This document shows, piece by piece, positions 1 through 8,883 of a stretch of 64,000 bases of DNA (position 1 is the first letter of the stretch; each line of letters opens with the position of its first letter). The stretch covers positions 224,843-288,842 of the forward strand of contig JAUIGE010000004.1 in assembly GCA_030430205.1 (NCBI GenBank), in the 5' to 3' direction. The position numbers and the translations under genes are program-made. This DNA comes from Bacteroidia bacterium. GTDB lineage: Bacteria > Bacteroidota > Bacteroidia > J057. Under the pieces are notes generated by a model, which was given only the letters and a program-made list of their open reading frames with translations, did no database searches and had not been told where the DNA came from.

Positions 1-2
1 TC

Positions 3-938
3 ATTGACAGGGGACATTATACCATTACCCGAATGAAAATTAACAGTGGGGATCATGTGCCCGTAACAGGCCTGTTGTTTGTCCCTAAAAACCTTTCAGC
101 TAATGCGCCTGGGGTAGTTTATGTAGACGGCAGAGGCAAAAAGACAGAAGCTGGAGTGGGAGGTGTATTGGAAACACGATTTATTGATTCTGGTAAAATC
201 GTTTTGACAATTGACCTGCGTGGCTTTGGTGAAACGGTGGATAATCCCGCTAAAAACGAATCCAAGCACGGAAACCGCGAGCATCGAAATGCAGTCATTT
301 CCGCTTACATCGGCAAAACGCTGATTGGTCAACGCGTCGAAGATATCATGAAGGCATTGGACGTCATGTATACCCGGACAGATATTGACACCAGCGATTT
401 GACACTGGTCGGGATAGACAGGGCTGGCCCTGCTGTGCTGCATGCCGCTGCGCTTGATAAGCGCGTGAAGCAGACCCTTATTAGGGCTTCCTTCGAATCC
501 TGGTTGCCCATTGTGGCCGATCCTACTCAGCTGCACAACATGACCCATGTCGTTCCTTTTGCATTGAAATATTATGATTTGCCTGATCTGGTAGCTTCCA
601 TGTCAGACAGTTCTGTGAAGTATTTTCAATATCCCTACACGGCAGTAAGCATAGACGATAAGTTGGTAGAGGAAAAGTATGGGAGTCTTGGGCAAAATTA
701 TCCCAATCCATTCAATAGCACGAGCATGATTCCTTTCCGCTTAAAAAAAGCGGGAGGGGTGACCCTTCGGGTTTATGATCAACACGGAAGATTGTGTAAG
801 GTACTTTCTACGGGTATGAAGGCAGTTGGGGAACATAACATAAAGGTTGAAATGGACAGCTTCCCAGCAGGCCAATATTTTTATACCATGTGGGTTGATC
901 GAGATATTTTGGGTAGTAAAGTCATGATAATCAAATAG
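3..938 (+). CDS. alpha/beta hydrolase (acetylesterase-like) with T9SS sorting domain, 5' partial
   Basis: The frame is open to the left edge of the window, so the true start lies upstream; the first ATG inside is at 33. The visible part is the C-terminal half of an alpha/beta hydrolase of the kind annotated as acetylxylan or pectin esterase in Bacteroidota polysaccharide loci. The family-typical stretch HVVPFALKYYDLPDLVAS is present. The usual nucleophile elbow GxSxG is not seen: the equivalent place reads LVGIDRAGPAV, with Asp where Ser is expected (codon 417-419). Soon after the YYDLPDLVA motif the hydrolase gives way to a T9SS type A C-terminal domain starting at LGQNYPNPFNSTS and ending in KVMIIK, so the enzyme would be exported across the outer membrane. 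It is separated from the GH43 gene by 3 bp. Activity is uncertain because the nucleophile looks changed and the hydrolase C-terminus seems shortened. Confidence 0.75.
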   Translation: MDRGHYTITRMKINSGDHVPVTGLLFVPKNLSANAPGVVYVDGRGKKTEAGVGGVLETRFIDSGKIVLTIDLRGFGETVDNPAKNESKHGNREHRNAVISAYIGKTLIGQRVEDIMKALDVMYTRTDIDTSDLTLVGIDRAGPAVLHAAALDKRVKQTLIRASFESWLPIVADPTQLHNMTHVVPFALKYYDLPDLVASMSDSSVKYFQYPYTAVSIDDKLVEEKYGSLGQNYPNPFNSTSMIPFRLKKAGGVTLRVYDQHGRLCKVLSTGMKAVGEHNIKVEMDSFPAGQYFYTMWVDRDILGSKVMIIK

Positions 939-941
939 ATA

Positions 942-2537
942 ATGGTGAGATTTTTCTTTTTAGCGTCATTCGTTTTTCTTTTTATAACCGCTATTTCTGC
1001 TCAGGTCTGGAATCCCGATCAGGGCGATGGGACCTACAAAAATCCCATCATCCATGCGGATTATTCAGATCCGGATGTTGTCAGGGTGGGGGAGGACTTC
1101 TACATGACAGCTTCCAGTTTCAACTGCGCTCCGGGCCTGCCTATCCTGCATTCCCGTGATCTGGTCAATTGGAAAATTATCAATTATGCCATTAACAGGC
1201 AGATGCCACTCGACAACTTTGCTGTCCCGCAGCACGGCAACGGCGTCTGGGCACCAGCCTTTCGCTATCATGGTGGCTGGTTTTATATCTTCTACGGTGA
1301 CCCGGATTTTGGTATTTATATGTGCAAAACAAAAGATCCTGCCGGCGCCTGGGAACCTCCCCACCTTGTCCAATCCGCCAAAGGCTGGATAGATCCCTGC
1401 CCCTTCTGGGACGAGGATGGCAAAGCCTACCTCGTGCATGCCTTTGCAGGCAGCCGGGCGGGTGTCAAATCTGTCGTGATCCTACACGAAATGGCGCCAG
1501 ACGCCTCGCGCCTGCTCGATGATGGCGTGATGGTTTTCGATGGACACGAAAAACACCCTACCATAGAGGGGACCAAAATGCATAAGCGCAAGGGGTATTA
1601 CTATATTTTTGCACCCGGAGGCGGTGTGCCTACAGGTTGGCAAACGATTTTACGTTCCAAAAATGTATGGGGCCCTTATGAAGACAAAATCGTCCTCAAC
1701 CAAGGCAGTAGTACGGTAAACGGCCCTCATCAAGGGGCCTGGGTCGATACAGAGAGTGGAGAAAATTGGTTTATTCATTTTCAGGAAAAACAACCCTATG
1801 GCCGAATCGTTCATCTACAGCCTGCCCGATGGGAAAAAGATTGGCTGATGATCGGAAAGGACGTTGACAACGATGGAATCGGTGAGCCTGTCGAAAGCTG
1901 GAAGAAGCCCAAAACTGCCAAAAAAGAACCCCTTCAGCTGCCCCAGACTTCTGACGAATTCAACGATCCCAGATTGGGCTTACAGTGGCAATGGCATGCC
2001 AATCCTGAAGCGACATGGGCCTTTCCAACACCCTATGGCTTCCTGCGCATGAATCCTGTCAATTTACCTGATGTCCGCAACCTTTGGGATGCGCCCAGTT
2101 TGCTTCTGCAAAAAATGCCGGCGGAAACCTTTTCCGCCACGACAAAACTGACCTTTTTTCACCATGACGATGATGAACGTACCGGCCTCATCGTGATGGG
2201 GCGTGATTACGCCTATATCGCGCTGGAACAGCAGGATGGGCAATTATTTATCAAACAGCGCAGCTGTGTGGGCGCAGAAAATGGGGCTGCGGAAGTAACG
2301 GAAGCAAGCAAGGCCGTTTCTGGTAAGGAAATATACTTCAAGGTGGAAGTGAAGCCTGGCGGAATATGTCAGTTTTCTTTCAGCATCGAAGGGGAAAAGT
2401 TCACTCCGATGGGGACCCCATTTCAGGCCAAAGAAGGCAAATGGATTGGTGCCAAAGTGGGCATATTTTGTGCGCGTGAGCGCCACCTGAACGATGGCGG
2501 ATACGCCAATTACGATTGGTTTAGAATAGCGAAATAA
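942..2537 (+). CDS. glycoside hydrolase family 43 (beta-xylosidase / alpha-L-arabinofuranosidase type)
   Basis: This 531-residue protein begins with a signal peptide (about residues 1-20, ending SAQ). A five-bladed GH43 propeller follows. The catalytic base is the Asp early in NPIIHADYSDPDVVRVG, the transition-state Asp lies in GWIDPCPFWDEDG, and the general acid Glu is in TIEGTKMHKRKGYYY. From about residue 335 a beta-sandwich domain (concanavalin-like, as in beta-xylosidase C-terminal domains) runs to the end. Members remove xylose or arabinose from side chains of xylan, arabinan or pectic polymers; the exact substrate cannot be read from sequence. In a pectin locus, arabinan or galactan side chains of rhamnogalacturonan I are the likely target. 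Its stop codon is followed at once by the ATG of the pectinesterase gene, so the two are translationally linked. There is no T9SS tail, so a periplasmic location is likely. Confidence 0.9.
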   Translation: MVRFFFLASFVFLFITAISAQVWNPDQGDGTYKNPIIHADYSDPDVVRVGEDFYMTASSFNCAPGLPILHSRDLVNWKIINYAINRQMPLDNFAVPQHGNGVWAPAFRYHGGWFYIFYGDPDFGIYMCKTKDPAGAWEPPHLVQSAKGWIDPCPFWDEDGKAYLVHAFAGSRAGVKSVVILHEMAPDASRLLDDGVMVFDGHEKHPTIEGTKMHKRKGYYYIFAPGGGVPTGWQTILRSKNVWGPYEDKIVLNQGSSTVNGPHQGAWVDTESGENWFIHFQEKQPYGRIVHLQPARWEKDWLMIGKDVDNDGIGEPVESWKKPKTAKKEPLQLPQTSDEFNDPRLGLQWQWHANPEATWAFPTPYGFLRMNPVNLPDVRNLWDAPSLLLQKMPAETFSATTKLTFFHHDDDERTGLIVMGRDYAYIALEQQDGQLFIKQRSCVGAENGAAEVTEASKAVSGKEIYFKVEVKPGGICQFSFSIEGEKFTPMGTPFQAKEGKWIGAKVGIFCARERHLNDGGYANYDWFRIAK

Positions 2538-3494
2538 ATGAGAATAATTCTTGCCATACTTTTTTGCTTTTTCATTCAAAGCCTGTCAGCTCAATATAAA
2601 ACGAAACTGACAGTTGCGCAGGATGGCAGTGGTGACTTTAGCAGCATCCAGGAAGCGATAGACCATACCAAATCCTTTCCGGATCAACGTATCACCATTT
2701 TTGTCAAAGCAGGTGTTTATCTGGAAAAAGTAAAAGTTCACAGTTGGAATAGCAGGCTCAGCCTGGTAGGAGAGGATGCGGCTACCACGATCATCCGATG
2801 GGGAGATCACTTCAAAAAGATGGCCCGCCATCGTAATAGCACCTTTCATACCCCAACCCTCTGGGTGCAGGGAGATGATTTTCGTGCCGAAAACCTGACC
2901 ATTGAGAATACCGCCGGGGAGGTAGGGCAGGCTATCGCTCTGGCGGTAGAAGCGGATCGCTGCCTGATTCAACATTGTCGGATTCTGGGTTTTCAGGACA
3001 GCCTGTATGCTGCGGGGGCAAATACGCGCCAGCATTATAAAAACTGCCACATTGAAGGAAGTACGGACTTCATTTTTGGAGAAGCTACAGCCCTTTTTGA
3101 GGCCTGCGTTATTCACAGCAAAAGCAATTCATTCATTACAGCGGCCAGCACGCCTCAGGGCCGTTCATACGGCTTTGTTTTCCTGCGTTGCAGGCTCACT
3201 GCTGATCCCGGCGTGGACGCCGTCTATCTGGGCCGCCCCTGGCGGGACTATGCAAGGACCGCCTTTGTCCATTGTGAAATGGGCAAGCATATTCGCCCGG
3301 AGGGCTGGGATAACTGGTCCTCTGAAAAAAGAGAAAAAACGACTTTTTATGCCGAATACGACAATACAGGCCCGGGGGCTCAGCTGGAGGACAGGGTGCC
3401 CTGGAGTCATCAGCTTTCCCGCAGAGAAAGTAAAAAATACACACCTGAAGCCATCTTACAGCCTTTTTGCCTGCCTGAATTTTCGAAAAAATAA
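2538..3494 (+). CDS. pectin methylesterase (carbohydrate esterase family 8)
   Basis: This 318-residue protein has an N-terminal signal peptide (about 1-18, ending LSAQ) followed by a single right-handed beta-helix CE8 domain of normal length. The diagnostic family blocks are visible: GQAIALAV, QDSLYA with catalytic Asp154, STDFIFGEA with Asp177, and YLGRPWRDYA with Arg233. The enzyme removes methyl esters from homogalacturonan and gives pectate, the substrate for the PL1 lyases encoded further right. The ATG abuts the GH43 stop codon (TAAATG), so it belongs to the same operon. It lacks a T9SS domain, unlike the longer CE8 at 21029. It probably works in the periplasm on imported methylated oligomers, while the longer one works outside the cell; this split is an inference. 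Confidence 0.93.
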   Translation: MRIILAILFCFFIQSLSAQYKTKLTVAQDGSGDFSSIQEAIDHTKSFPDQRITIFVKAGVYLEKVKVHSWNSRLSLVGEDAATTIIRWGDHFKKMARHRNSTFHTPTLWVQGDDFRAENLTIENTAGEVGQAIALAVEADRCLIQHCRILGFQDSLYAAGANTRQHYKNCHIEGSTDFIFGEATALFEACVIHSKSNSFITAASTPQGRSYGFVFLRCRLTADPGVDAVYLGRPWRDYARTAFVHCEMGKHIRPEGWDNWSSEKREKTTFYAEYDNTGPGAQLEDRVPWSHQLSRRESKKYTPEAILQPFCLPEFSKK

Positions 3495-3521
3495 TCATCT
3501 GGACTAAAAAAAAACCGATAT

Positions 3522-4763
3522 ATGAAATCCATCCTTTTACCCTTGCTGATTGTTTCTTTTGTCTTTTTTTCCTGTGGAGAAAAAGCCGCTGATACTACCC
3601 AATCCAACATGTTTACGGTCATTAACCCTGTATCTATTTCCCAAAAAGATGCCATCATTCGCTTATCCGCCAGGGAGCTGGTTACAAAGTTTCCGGCTAT
3701 TGATCTGAAGAAAATAAGCTTTTCCAGCAATACGGAAATTCCCTTTCAGGCAATTGATGAGGACCAGGATGGAAAAACGGATGAATTTCTGTTGCTCCTA
3801 AACCTGGAAGCAAATGCAAAACATGAAATCCAGCTGAGAAACCTCCGTGAGGGCGAGCAGCCAGCAGTTTTTCCAAAAAGAACCCAGGCTGAAATTTCGC
3901 ATAAAATCAATGGCCAATGGAAGGGGCGTGAATATGAAGCAGGCGAATTCCAAAATGTAAACTTCCTGGCCGTCCCACCCGAGCACACCGACCATTCCTG
4001 GTTTATCCGCTATGAAGGTCCAGGCTGGGAGTCTGATAAAGTGGGATATCGCTTTTACCTGGATTGGCGCAATGCGACAGATATTTTTGGGAAAAAAACC
4101 TCCCAAATGGTCCTGCAGGATGTCGGCGAGGATGGCTTTGATTCATACCATGAAGCTGCTGACTGGGGGATGGACATCCTCAAAGTTGGCAAATCTCTGG
4201 GCATCGGTGCCCTGGGCTTCTGGCAGGGCGATAGCGCCCTGCGGGTGGAGACGACAGACTCAGTCACGTGTCGTATTGCAAGCAATGGCGTGCTCGAAAG
4301 TCGTGTTGAGACACGGTATTTTGGCTGGCTGGCAGGAGGAATGAAAACAGATGTGGTATCTGAATTTTCCATACAGGCTGGCAGCCGCATGACGCGGCAT
4401 GATATTTCCCTTTCCAATCCCTTACCCAATCTTTGCACAGGGATTGTCAAGCATGAAGAGGGGAGCTTGCTTCAAGGAGAAAAGGGAGCCTGGGCCTACC
4501 TGGCTAGCTGGGGGAAGCAAAGTCTGGCAAATGATAATTTGGGTATGGCAATTATTTATCGCACTGCGGAAAAGCAACAAGTAACTGAAGATGAATTTAG
4601 TCATGTAGTCGTGCTCACGCCCCAAAATCAGAAATTGTCTTATTACTTTCTGGCTGCCTGGGAGCAGGAAAAAGAGGGCATAAAAACACAGGATATGTTT
4701 GAAGAATACCTGGAAAAAACACTTGCCTCTCTGAACCAACCTTTGGAGGTAAATTTTCCTTAA
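3522..4763 (+). CDS. DUF4861 family lipoprotein
   Basis: This 413-residue protein has a lipoprotein signal: a hydrophobic stretch and the lipobox VFFSCGEK, with the acylated Cys near residue 18. The central block GPGWESDKVGYRFYLDWRN and the following DIFGKKTSQMVL are the hallmark of DUF4861, a family common in pectin and alginate loci of Bacteroidota. The biochemical role is not established to my knowledge; a beta-sandwich with a role in binding or cleaving uronate oligomers is plausible from context only. It lies 28 bp after the pectinesterase and is followed by a 137-bp spacer with a hairpin, so it may close the first transcription unit. It should be membrane-anchored, facing the periplasm or the cell surface. 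Confidence 0.82.
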   Translation: MKSILLPLLIVSFVFFSCGEKAADTTQSNMFTVINPVSISQKDAIIRLSARELVTKFPAIDLKKISFSSNTEIPFQAIDEDQDGKTDEFLLLLNLEANAKHEIQLRNLREGEQPAVFPKRTQAEISHKINGQWKGREYEAGEFQNVNFLAVPPEHTDHSWFIRYEGPGWESDKVGYRFYLDWRNATDIFGKKTSQMVLQDVGEDGFDSYHEAADWGMDILKVGKSLGIGALGFWQGDSALRVETTDSVTCRIASNGVLESRVETRYFGWLAGGMKTDVVSEFSIQAGSRMTRHDISLSNPLPNLCTGIVKHEEGSLLQGEKGAWAYLASWGKQSLANDNLGMAIIYRTAEKQQVTEDEFSHVVVLTPQNQKLSYYFLAAWEQEKEGIKTQDMFEEYLEKTLASLNQPLEVNFP

Positions 4764-4833
4764 CCCACGAAAAGTGACTGCAAAGCGCAAAAAAAGGAGT
4801 ATTCGAAAATTATTGATTGTGATTTGATGATTA

Positions 4834-4859
4834 CTGCACCGTGAAAAGGGTGGGTGCAG
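4834..4859. promoter_or_regulatory. short inverted repeat before kduD
   Basis: CTGCACC at 4834-4840 is matched by GGTGCAG at 4853-4859 with a 12-nt loop. It sits in the 137-bp spacer between the DUF4861 gene and kduD. A TATCTTTA (4863-4870) resembling the Bacteroidota -7 box (TAnnTTTG) follows. The repeat could be a weak terminator or an operator for the kdu genes; no T-run follows it, so the operator reading is slightly favoured. Confidence 0.3.
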
Positions 4860-4900
4860 GTCTATCTTTACCCCACATAAGATAACAAATAACCTAACCT

Positions 4901-5662
4901 ATGAATACGCTTTTTTCACTTGAAAATAAAAATGTGTTAATCACCGGAGCCAGCCGCGGACTGGGCCGCGCCATGGCCATCGGCCTGGCCGATGCAGGCG
5001 CCTTCGTGATCGCCTGCAGCTCACGAGCCGACGGCACGGAGGACAGCCTCCGTGAGATACATGCCCGCGGCGGCAAGGCCGCCGCCCTCGCCGCTGACTT
5101 ATCTGACAGAAAGGCTGTCAGGAAGATGTATCAGGATGCTCTCGCCCTGTGCGGGCGGATCGATGTGCTTGTCAACAATGGCGGGACCATTGCCCGCTTT
5201 CCTGCGGAAGACTTTCCGCTGGATGAGTGGGACAGGGTCATGGAAGTCAACCTGACCTCTGCTTTTCTGCTATCCCAGCTTGTGGGGAAGGATATGAAAA
5301 AAAATGGCGGTGGAAAAATCATCAATACAGCCTCAATGCTGTCTTTTTCCGGCGGCATAACCGTCCCGGCCTATACCGCCAGCAAGCACGCCATCGCGGG
5401 CATCACCAAAGCCCTGGCCAATGAATGGGCCATTCACAATATCCAGGTGAATGCTATCGCTCCGGGCTATTTTCGCACGGACAATACCGAGAAACTTCAG
5501 GCGGACCCTGTCCGCAATGCCGAGATCACCAAACGCATCCCCAGCGGTAGGTGGGGAGAACCCGAGGATTTGGTGGGTGCTGCCGTCTTCCTGGCTTCTG
5601 CTGCCAGCAATTATGTGAATGGAACCATCATCACCGTGGACGGTGGCTGGATGGCACGATAG
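4901..5662 (+). CDS. kduD: 2-deoxy-D-gluconate 3-dehydrogenase / 2-keto-3-deoxygluconate-forming SDR (KduD-like)
   Basis: This 253-residue short-chain dehydrogenase has the cofactor motif TGASRGLGRAM near residue 15, the NNGG motif of the central fold, catalytic Ser in NTASMLSFSGG, and the YxxxK pair in YTASKHAIAG. The C-terminus ends with ITVDGGWMAR, as in KduD. KduD reduces 2,5-diketo-3-deoxygluconate (DKII) to 2-keto-3-deoxygluconate, the last step before KdgK in breakdown of unsaturated uronates made by pectate lyases and GH105. The isomerase gene that should precede it in the pathway follows 36 bp later. The protein is cytoplasmic. KduD versus another SDR cannot be proven from motifs alone, but length, ending and context agree. 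Confidence 0.88.
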   Translation: MNTLFSLENKNVLITGASRGLGRAMAIGLADAGAFVIACSSRADGTEDSLREIHARGGKAAALAADLSDRKAVRKMYQDALALCGRIDVLVNNGGTIARFPAEDFPLDEWDRVMEVNLTSAFLLSQLVGKDMKKNGGGKIINTASMLSFSGGITVPAYTASKHAIAGITKALANEWAIHNIQVNAIAPGYFRTDNTEKLQADPVRNAEITKRIPSGRWGEPEDLVGAAVFLASAASNYVNGTIITVDGGWMAR

Positions 5663-5698
5663 ATATTTTTTACCCATTAAACAGAAAAATTAAGATAC

Positions 5699-6613
5699 AT
5701 GGTTACTCCTAAGACAATCGGAAAAGAGAAAACTTCATCAGCAAAATCACCACAGGAACGTCGTCACGACATACAGGTCATGGTTCCCGTGAAAAACGAA
5801 ATTCGCAAAGTCGAAGCCTTTGACGCTACGCCAGGAGCGGGTGTACAGGAAATTATCACAGGGGATAATTCCTCTTTCCACTTCCTGCGCCTTGCGCGGA
5901 TCAGGCTGGAGGAAGGCGCACAGATTGGGCGCAGCCTCAGCACTGAAGAAGCGGTTTACTACATAAACCGGGGCTCTGCGACCCTTCAGGTTGATGGAAA
6001 CAGCTATACCCTGGGCAAAGGCGATGTCCTCTATGTGGGCATCAATAGCGAAATCGTATTGAGCGGGAAAGCAGATGTAAGCGAATTCAAAGCTATTTCC
6101 TGTCATACCAAATATCCTGTGCAACTCGTCCGCCACACGGACATCGAAGGCACAGAGCTGGCCGCCGACCTCGGCACCCGCCGCCCCATGTCAAAACGTA
6201 CCGTTTTCAAGCTGGTGGACAAAAATGTGCAGGCCAACCGCCTGCTTTTTGGGGATACGTATATGGCACAGCGTGGTGGCGTAGGCAGCTATCCTCCCCA
6301 CTTTCACGGACCCGATGGTCCGCATGGCCTGGGCAACAATGCCAAGGAAGAAATCTACCATTTCCGCTGTGAGTCCGACATCGAAGGGGATGTGCCTTAT
6401 GTGCTGCAAAACTGTGCTTTGCCCGAAGAAAAGGTCAATGTTTATGCACATGTTTTTGATGAAGTAGCCATCAATGTGACCCCTACCTATCACGATACCA
6501 TCGCTCCGCCATCCGTGGACTTTATGTTCACCTGGTGCCTGGGCAGTTTTACTGAAGGCCATCGTGATTGGGCTGAGATATTTAATAAGCCTGGGTATCA
6601 GGATGAATGGTAG
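5699..6613 (+). CDS. KduI/IolB-family uronate isomerase (double cupin)
   Basis: This 304-residue protein is a double-cupin isomerase. The second cupin carries the metal-binding pattern in SYPPHFHGPDGPHG (His-x-His), then the Glu in AKEEIYHF, then His in TPTYHDTIAPP. The stretch RLLFGDTYMAQRGGVGSYPPH and the C-terminal WAEIFNKPGY resemble IolB (5-deoxyglucuronate isomerase) more than textbook KduI, which has its own conserved context around the HxH. Placed between kduD and a polygalacturonase, its expected job is to isomerise 5-keto-4-deoxyuronate (DKI) to DKII. No inositol genes are in the window, which argues against an IolB role here. Cytoplasmic, no signal peptide. I am sure of the superfamily, less so of the precise reaction. 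Confidence 0.75.
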   Translation: MVTPKTIGKEKTSSAKSPQERRHDIQVMVPVKNEIRKVEAFDATPGAGVQEIITGDNSSFHFLRLARIRLEEGAQIGRSLSTEEAVYYINRGSATLQVDGNSYTLGKGDVLYVGINSEIVLSGKADVSEFKAISCHTKYPVQLVRHTDIEGTELAADLGTRRPMSKRTVFKLVDKNVQANRLLFGDTYMAQRGGVGSYPPHFHGPDGPHGLGNNAKEEIYHFRCESDIEGDVPYVLQNCALPEEKVNVYAHVFDEVAINVTPTYHDTIAPPSVDFMFTWCLGSFTEGHRDWAEIFNKPGYQDEW

Positions 6614-6655
6614 AAAGCAGGAAAGTTGATTTGTACTTGGGTTAATTATTTTTTT

Positions 6656-8098
6656 ATGAAAAAATACATATTGATTGGCGTAGTCGCCTTACTCTGGGCG
6701 TGTAATTCCGCTCCTGTTGAAGAGCAGCAGGCTGCTTCAACTGCTCCCGATCCCTGGGACAAAGCCCGTGAAATCCTGATGGCTATTGAGCGACCTACTT
6801 TTCCTGACCGTGATTTTAATATCACCGATTTTGGTGCTACTGCCGGTGGAGAGGCAGATTGTCTGCCGGCAATCCGGGCCGCCATCGACTCCTGCCATGC
6901 GGCAGGAGGAGGCAGGGTTGTAGTGCCGGGAGGCAATTGGTTCTGTGCAGGCCCTGTGCATCTGAAAAGCAATGTGAATTTTCACCTGGCAGAAGCCTGT
7001 ACCATCAGATTCAGCACAAATGCAGCGGATTACCTGCCCGTGGTTTTTACCCGATGGGAAGGCGTCGAATGTTACAATTACTCACCTTTGATTTATGCCT
7101 TTGAGCAGGAAAACATCGCTGTGACGGGAAAGGGTGTACTTGATGGGCAGGCTTCCACAGAAAATTGGTGGAGTTGGGTTGAAAAAAATGAATTAGGCTG
7201 GAAAGAAGGTATGCCTTCTCAGGCTGATCCCCTAAGCCGTCCCCGCCTCTTTGCCTGGAATACCGAGGAGGTCCCGGTAGAGGATCGGAAACTGGGAGAG
7301 GGCACTTATTTACGTCCCAATTTTTTGCAGCCTTACCGCTGTAAGAATGTGCTGATCGAGGATGTTACCATCAAAAATTCACCCATGTGGGTGATGCACC
7401 CGGTACTTAGCGAAAATATTACCATTCAGGGCGTGAAAGTAATTTCTCATGGCCCTAACAGTGATGGCTGCGATCCCGAGTGTTGTAAAAATGTGTTGAT
7501 CAAAAATTGCTATTTCGATACAGGAGATGACTGCATTGCGCTGAAGTCCGGCCGTAATCAGGATGGCAGAAGGTTAGGCAGACCCATTGAAAATGTGGTC
7601 ATTCAGGACTGCCAGATGAAAGATGGGCATGGTGGAGTGGTGATCGGTAGCGAAGTGAGCGGCGGAGCCCGCTACATCTTTGCAGAAAACTGCAATATGG
7701 ACAGCCCCAATCTCGACCGCGCGCTGCGCGTCAAGACCAACAAAGTGCGCGGTGGAACCATCGAGCAGCTGTATTTTAGGAATATTACCGTAGGTGAAGT
7801 CAGGGAAGCCGTGCTTCGCGTCAATATGCGATACCCGATTTATTCAGATACCAACCAGGTTTATTTGCCTGTGGTGAAGGATATTTTGGTGGAAAATGTC
7901 GCTTCTGCCAAAAGCCGATATGGCTTGCTAATAGATGGGTATGATGCAACGCATACAGTCAAAAGTGTTCGCCTGGTCAATTGCAATTTTGGCGGTGTAG
8001 AGCAGGGCAATGCGATCAAATTTGGGGAGGATTTTGTATTTGAAAACTGCCTGATGAATGGAGAAGTGATGACAAATGCAAATAATGGAGATGAATAA
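6656..8098 (+). CDS. GH28 polygalacturonase, lipoprotein
   Basis: I take the ATG at 6656, not the in-frame alternative at 6626, because it begins a clear lipoprotein signal with lipobox LLWACNS. The mature part (480 residues in all) is a GH28 beta-helix with every catalytic block: NSDGCDPECC, TGDDCIALKSG with the Asp pair, GHGGVVIGSE with the His, and LRVKTN, the RxK pair. GH28 enzymes hydrolyse alpha-1,4 links of (often unsaturated or rhamnose-interrupted) polygalacturonate. The long N-terminal insertions (residues 40-200) are typical of exo-acting bacterial members. The lipid anchor places it at a membrane, probably in the periplasm, where it would trim oligomers imported through SusCD. The gene overlaps the next one. 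Confidence 0.92.
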   Translation: MKKYILIGVVALLWACNSAPVEEQQAASTAPDPWDKAREILMAIERPTFPDRDFNITDFGATAGGEADCLPAIRAAIDSCHAAGGGRVVVPGGNWFCAGPVHLKSNVNFHLAEACTIRFSTNAADYLPVVFTRWEGVECYNYSPLIYAFEQENIAVTGKGVLDGQASTENWWSWVEKNELGWKEGMPSQADPLSRPRLFAWNTEEVPVEDRKLGEGTYLRPNFLQPYRCKNVLIEDVTIKNSPMWVMHPVLSENITIQGVKVISHGPNSDGCDPECCKNVLIKNCYFDTGDDCIALKSGRNQDGRRLGRPIENVVIQDCQMKDGHGGVVIGSEVSGGARYIFAENCNMDSPNLDRALRVKTNKVRGGTIEQLYFRNITVGEVREAVLRVNMRYPIYSDTNQVYLPVVKDILVENVASAKSRYGLLIDGYDATHTVKSVRLVNCNFGGVEQGNAIKFGEDFVFENCLMNGEVMTNANNGDE

Positions 8099-8855
8099 TC
8101 AAGCTGTAATTATCTTTTTCCTGGTAGTTTTGATGCTGTTTTTGGGATTTCAACCAGCGGAAGAAGAACTTCATATCTACCTCATCGGGGACTCCACCAT
8201 GGCTGATAAGCCGGATTCGCCTGATATCAACCCCGAACGGGGTTGGGGACAATTGCTCCCTCTCTTTTTCAATGAAAAAGTCCACATCCACAACCACGCC
8301 GTCAACGGCAGAAGTACCAAAAGCTTTTTGGATGAAGGATATTGGGATACGGTCTTGACCAACCTGAAATCAGGCGACTATGTATTTATACAATTTGGTC
8401 ACAATGACCAAAAGGAGACTGACCCCCGCCGCTACACCAATCCCTGGACCGGCTACCGCCGGAATATGGAAAAGTATGTGGACGAAACCCGCGCCAAAGG
8501 CGCTTACCCCATTATTCTGACATCCATTGTTCGCCGAAAATTCAATGAAGAAGGCACTTTGGTAGATGCGCATGGTGCATATCCTTTTGTGGCCCGTGCC
8601 GTCGCCGAGCAAATGCAGGTGCCTTTTATAGATATGCAATTGCTGACAGAGGATTTCATCATCGGTCTGGGGGAAGAGCCTTCAAAGGAAATCTACCTTT
8701 GGGTAGAACCCGGTCAATATGCGCGCTTTCCCGAAGGGAAAATAGACAATACACATTTGACGTTGAAAGGTGCTACAGCCTATGCAAGGCTGGTCGCAGA
8801 AGATATAAAAAGACAAAAAATGCCTTTGGCTAGCTGGCTAAAAGCCTCATTCTAG
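8076..8855 (+). CDS. SGNH/GDSL esterase, rhamnogalacturonan acetylesterase type (CE12-like)
   Basis: This roughly 255-residue protein has a short N-terminal hydrophobic signal and a GDSL/SGNH hydrolase domain. Block I is IYLIGDSTMAD with the nucleophile Ser, the Gly block is NHAVNGRSTKSF, block III is FIQFGHNDQ with the Asn, and the DxxH pair is in KIDNTHLTLKGA. The GDSTMAD and HNDQK signatures are those of rhamnogalacturonan acetylesterases, which remove acetyl groups from RG-I and free it for lyases and hydrolases. Starts at 8076, 8085 and 8091 are all possible; all overlap the 3' end of the GH28 gene (stop 8096-8098), implying translational coupling. Periplasmic location is likely. Confidence 0.85.
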   Translation: MQIMEMNNQAVIIFFLVVLMLFLGFQPAEEELHIYLIGDSTMADKPDSPDINPERGWGQLLPLFFNEKVHIHNHAVNGRSTKSFLDEGYWDTVLTNLKSGDYVFIQFGHNDQKETDPRRYTNPWTGYRRNMEKYVDETRAKGAYPIILTSIVRRKFNEEGTLVDAHGAYPFVARAVAEQMQVPFIDMQLLTEDFIIGLGEEPSKEIYLWVEPGQYARFPEGKIDNTHLTLKGATAYARLVAEDIKRQKMPLASWLKASF

Positions 8856-8883
8856 CCGAATATGGCCATTTCTGAAACGAAGC

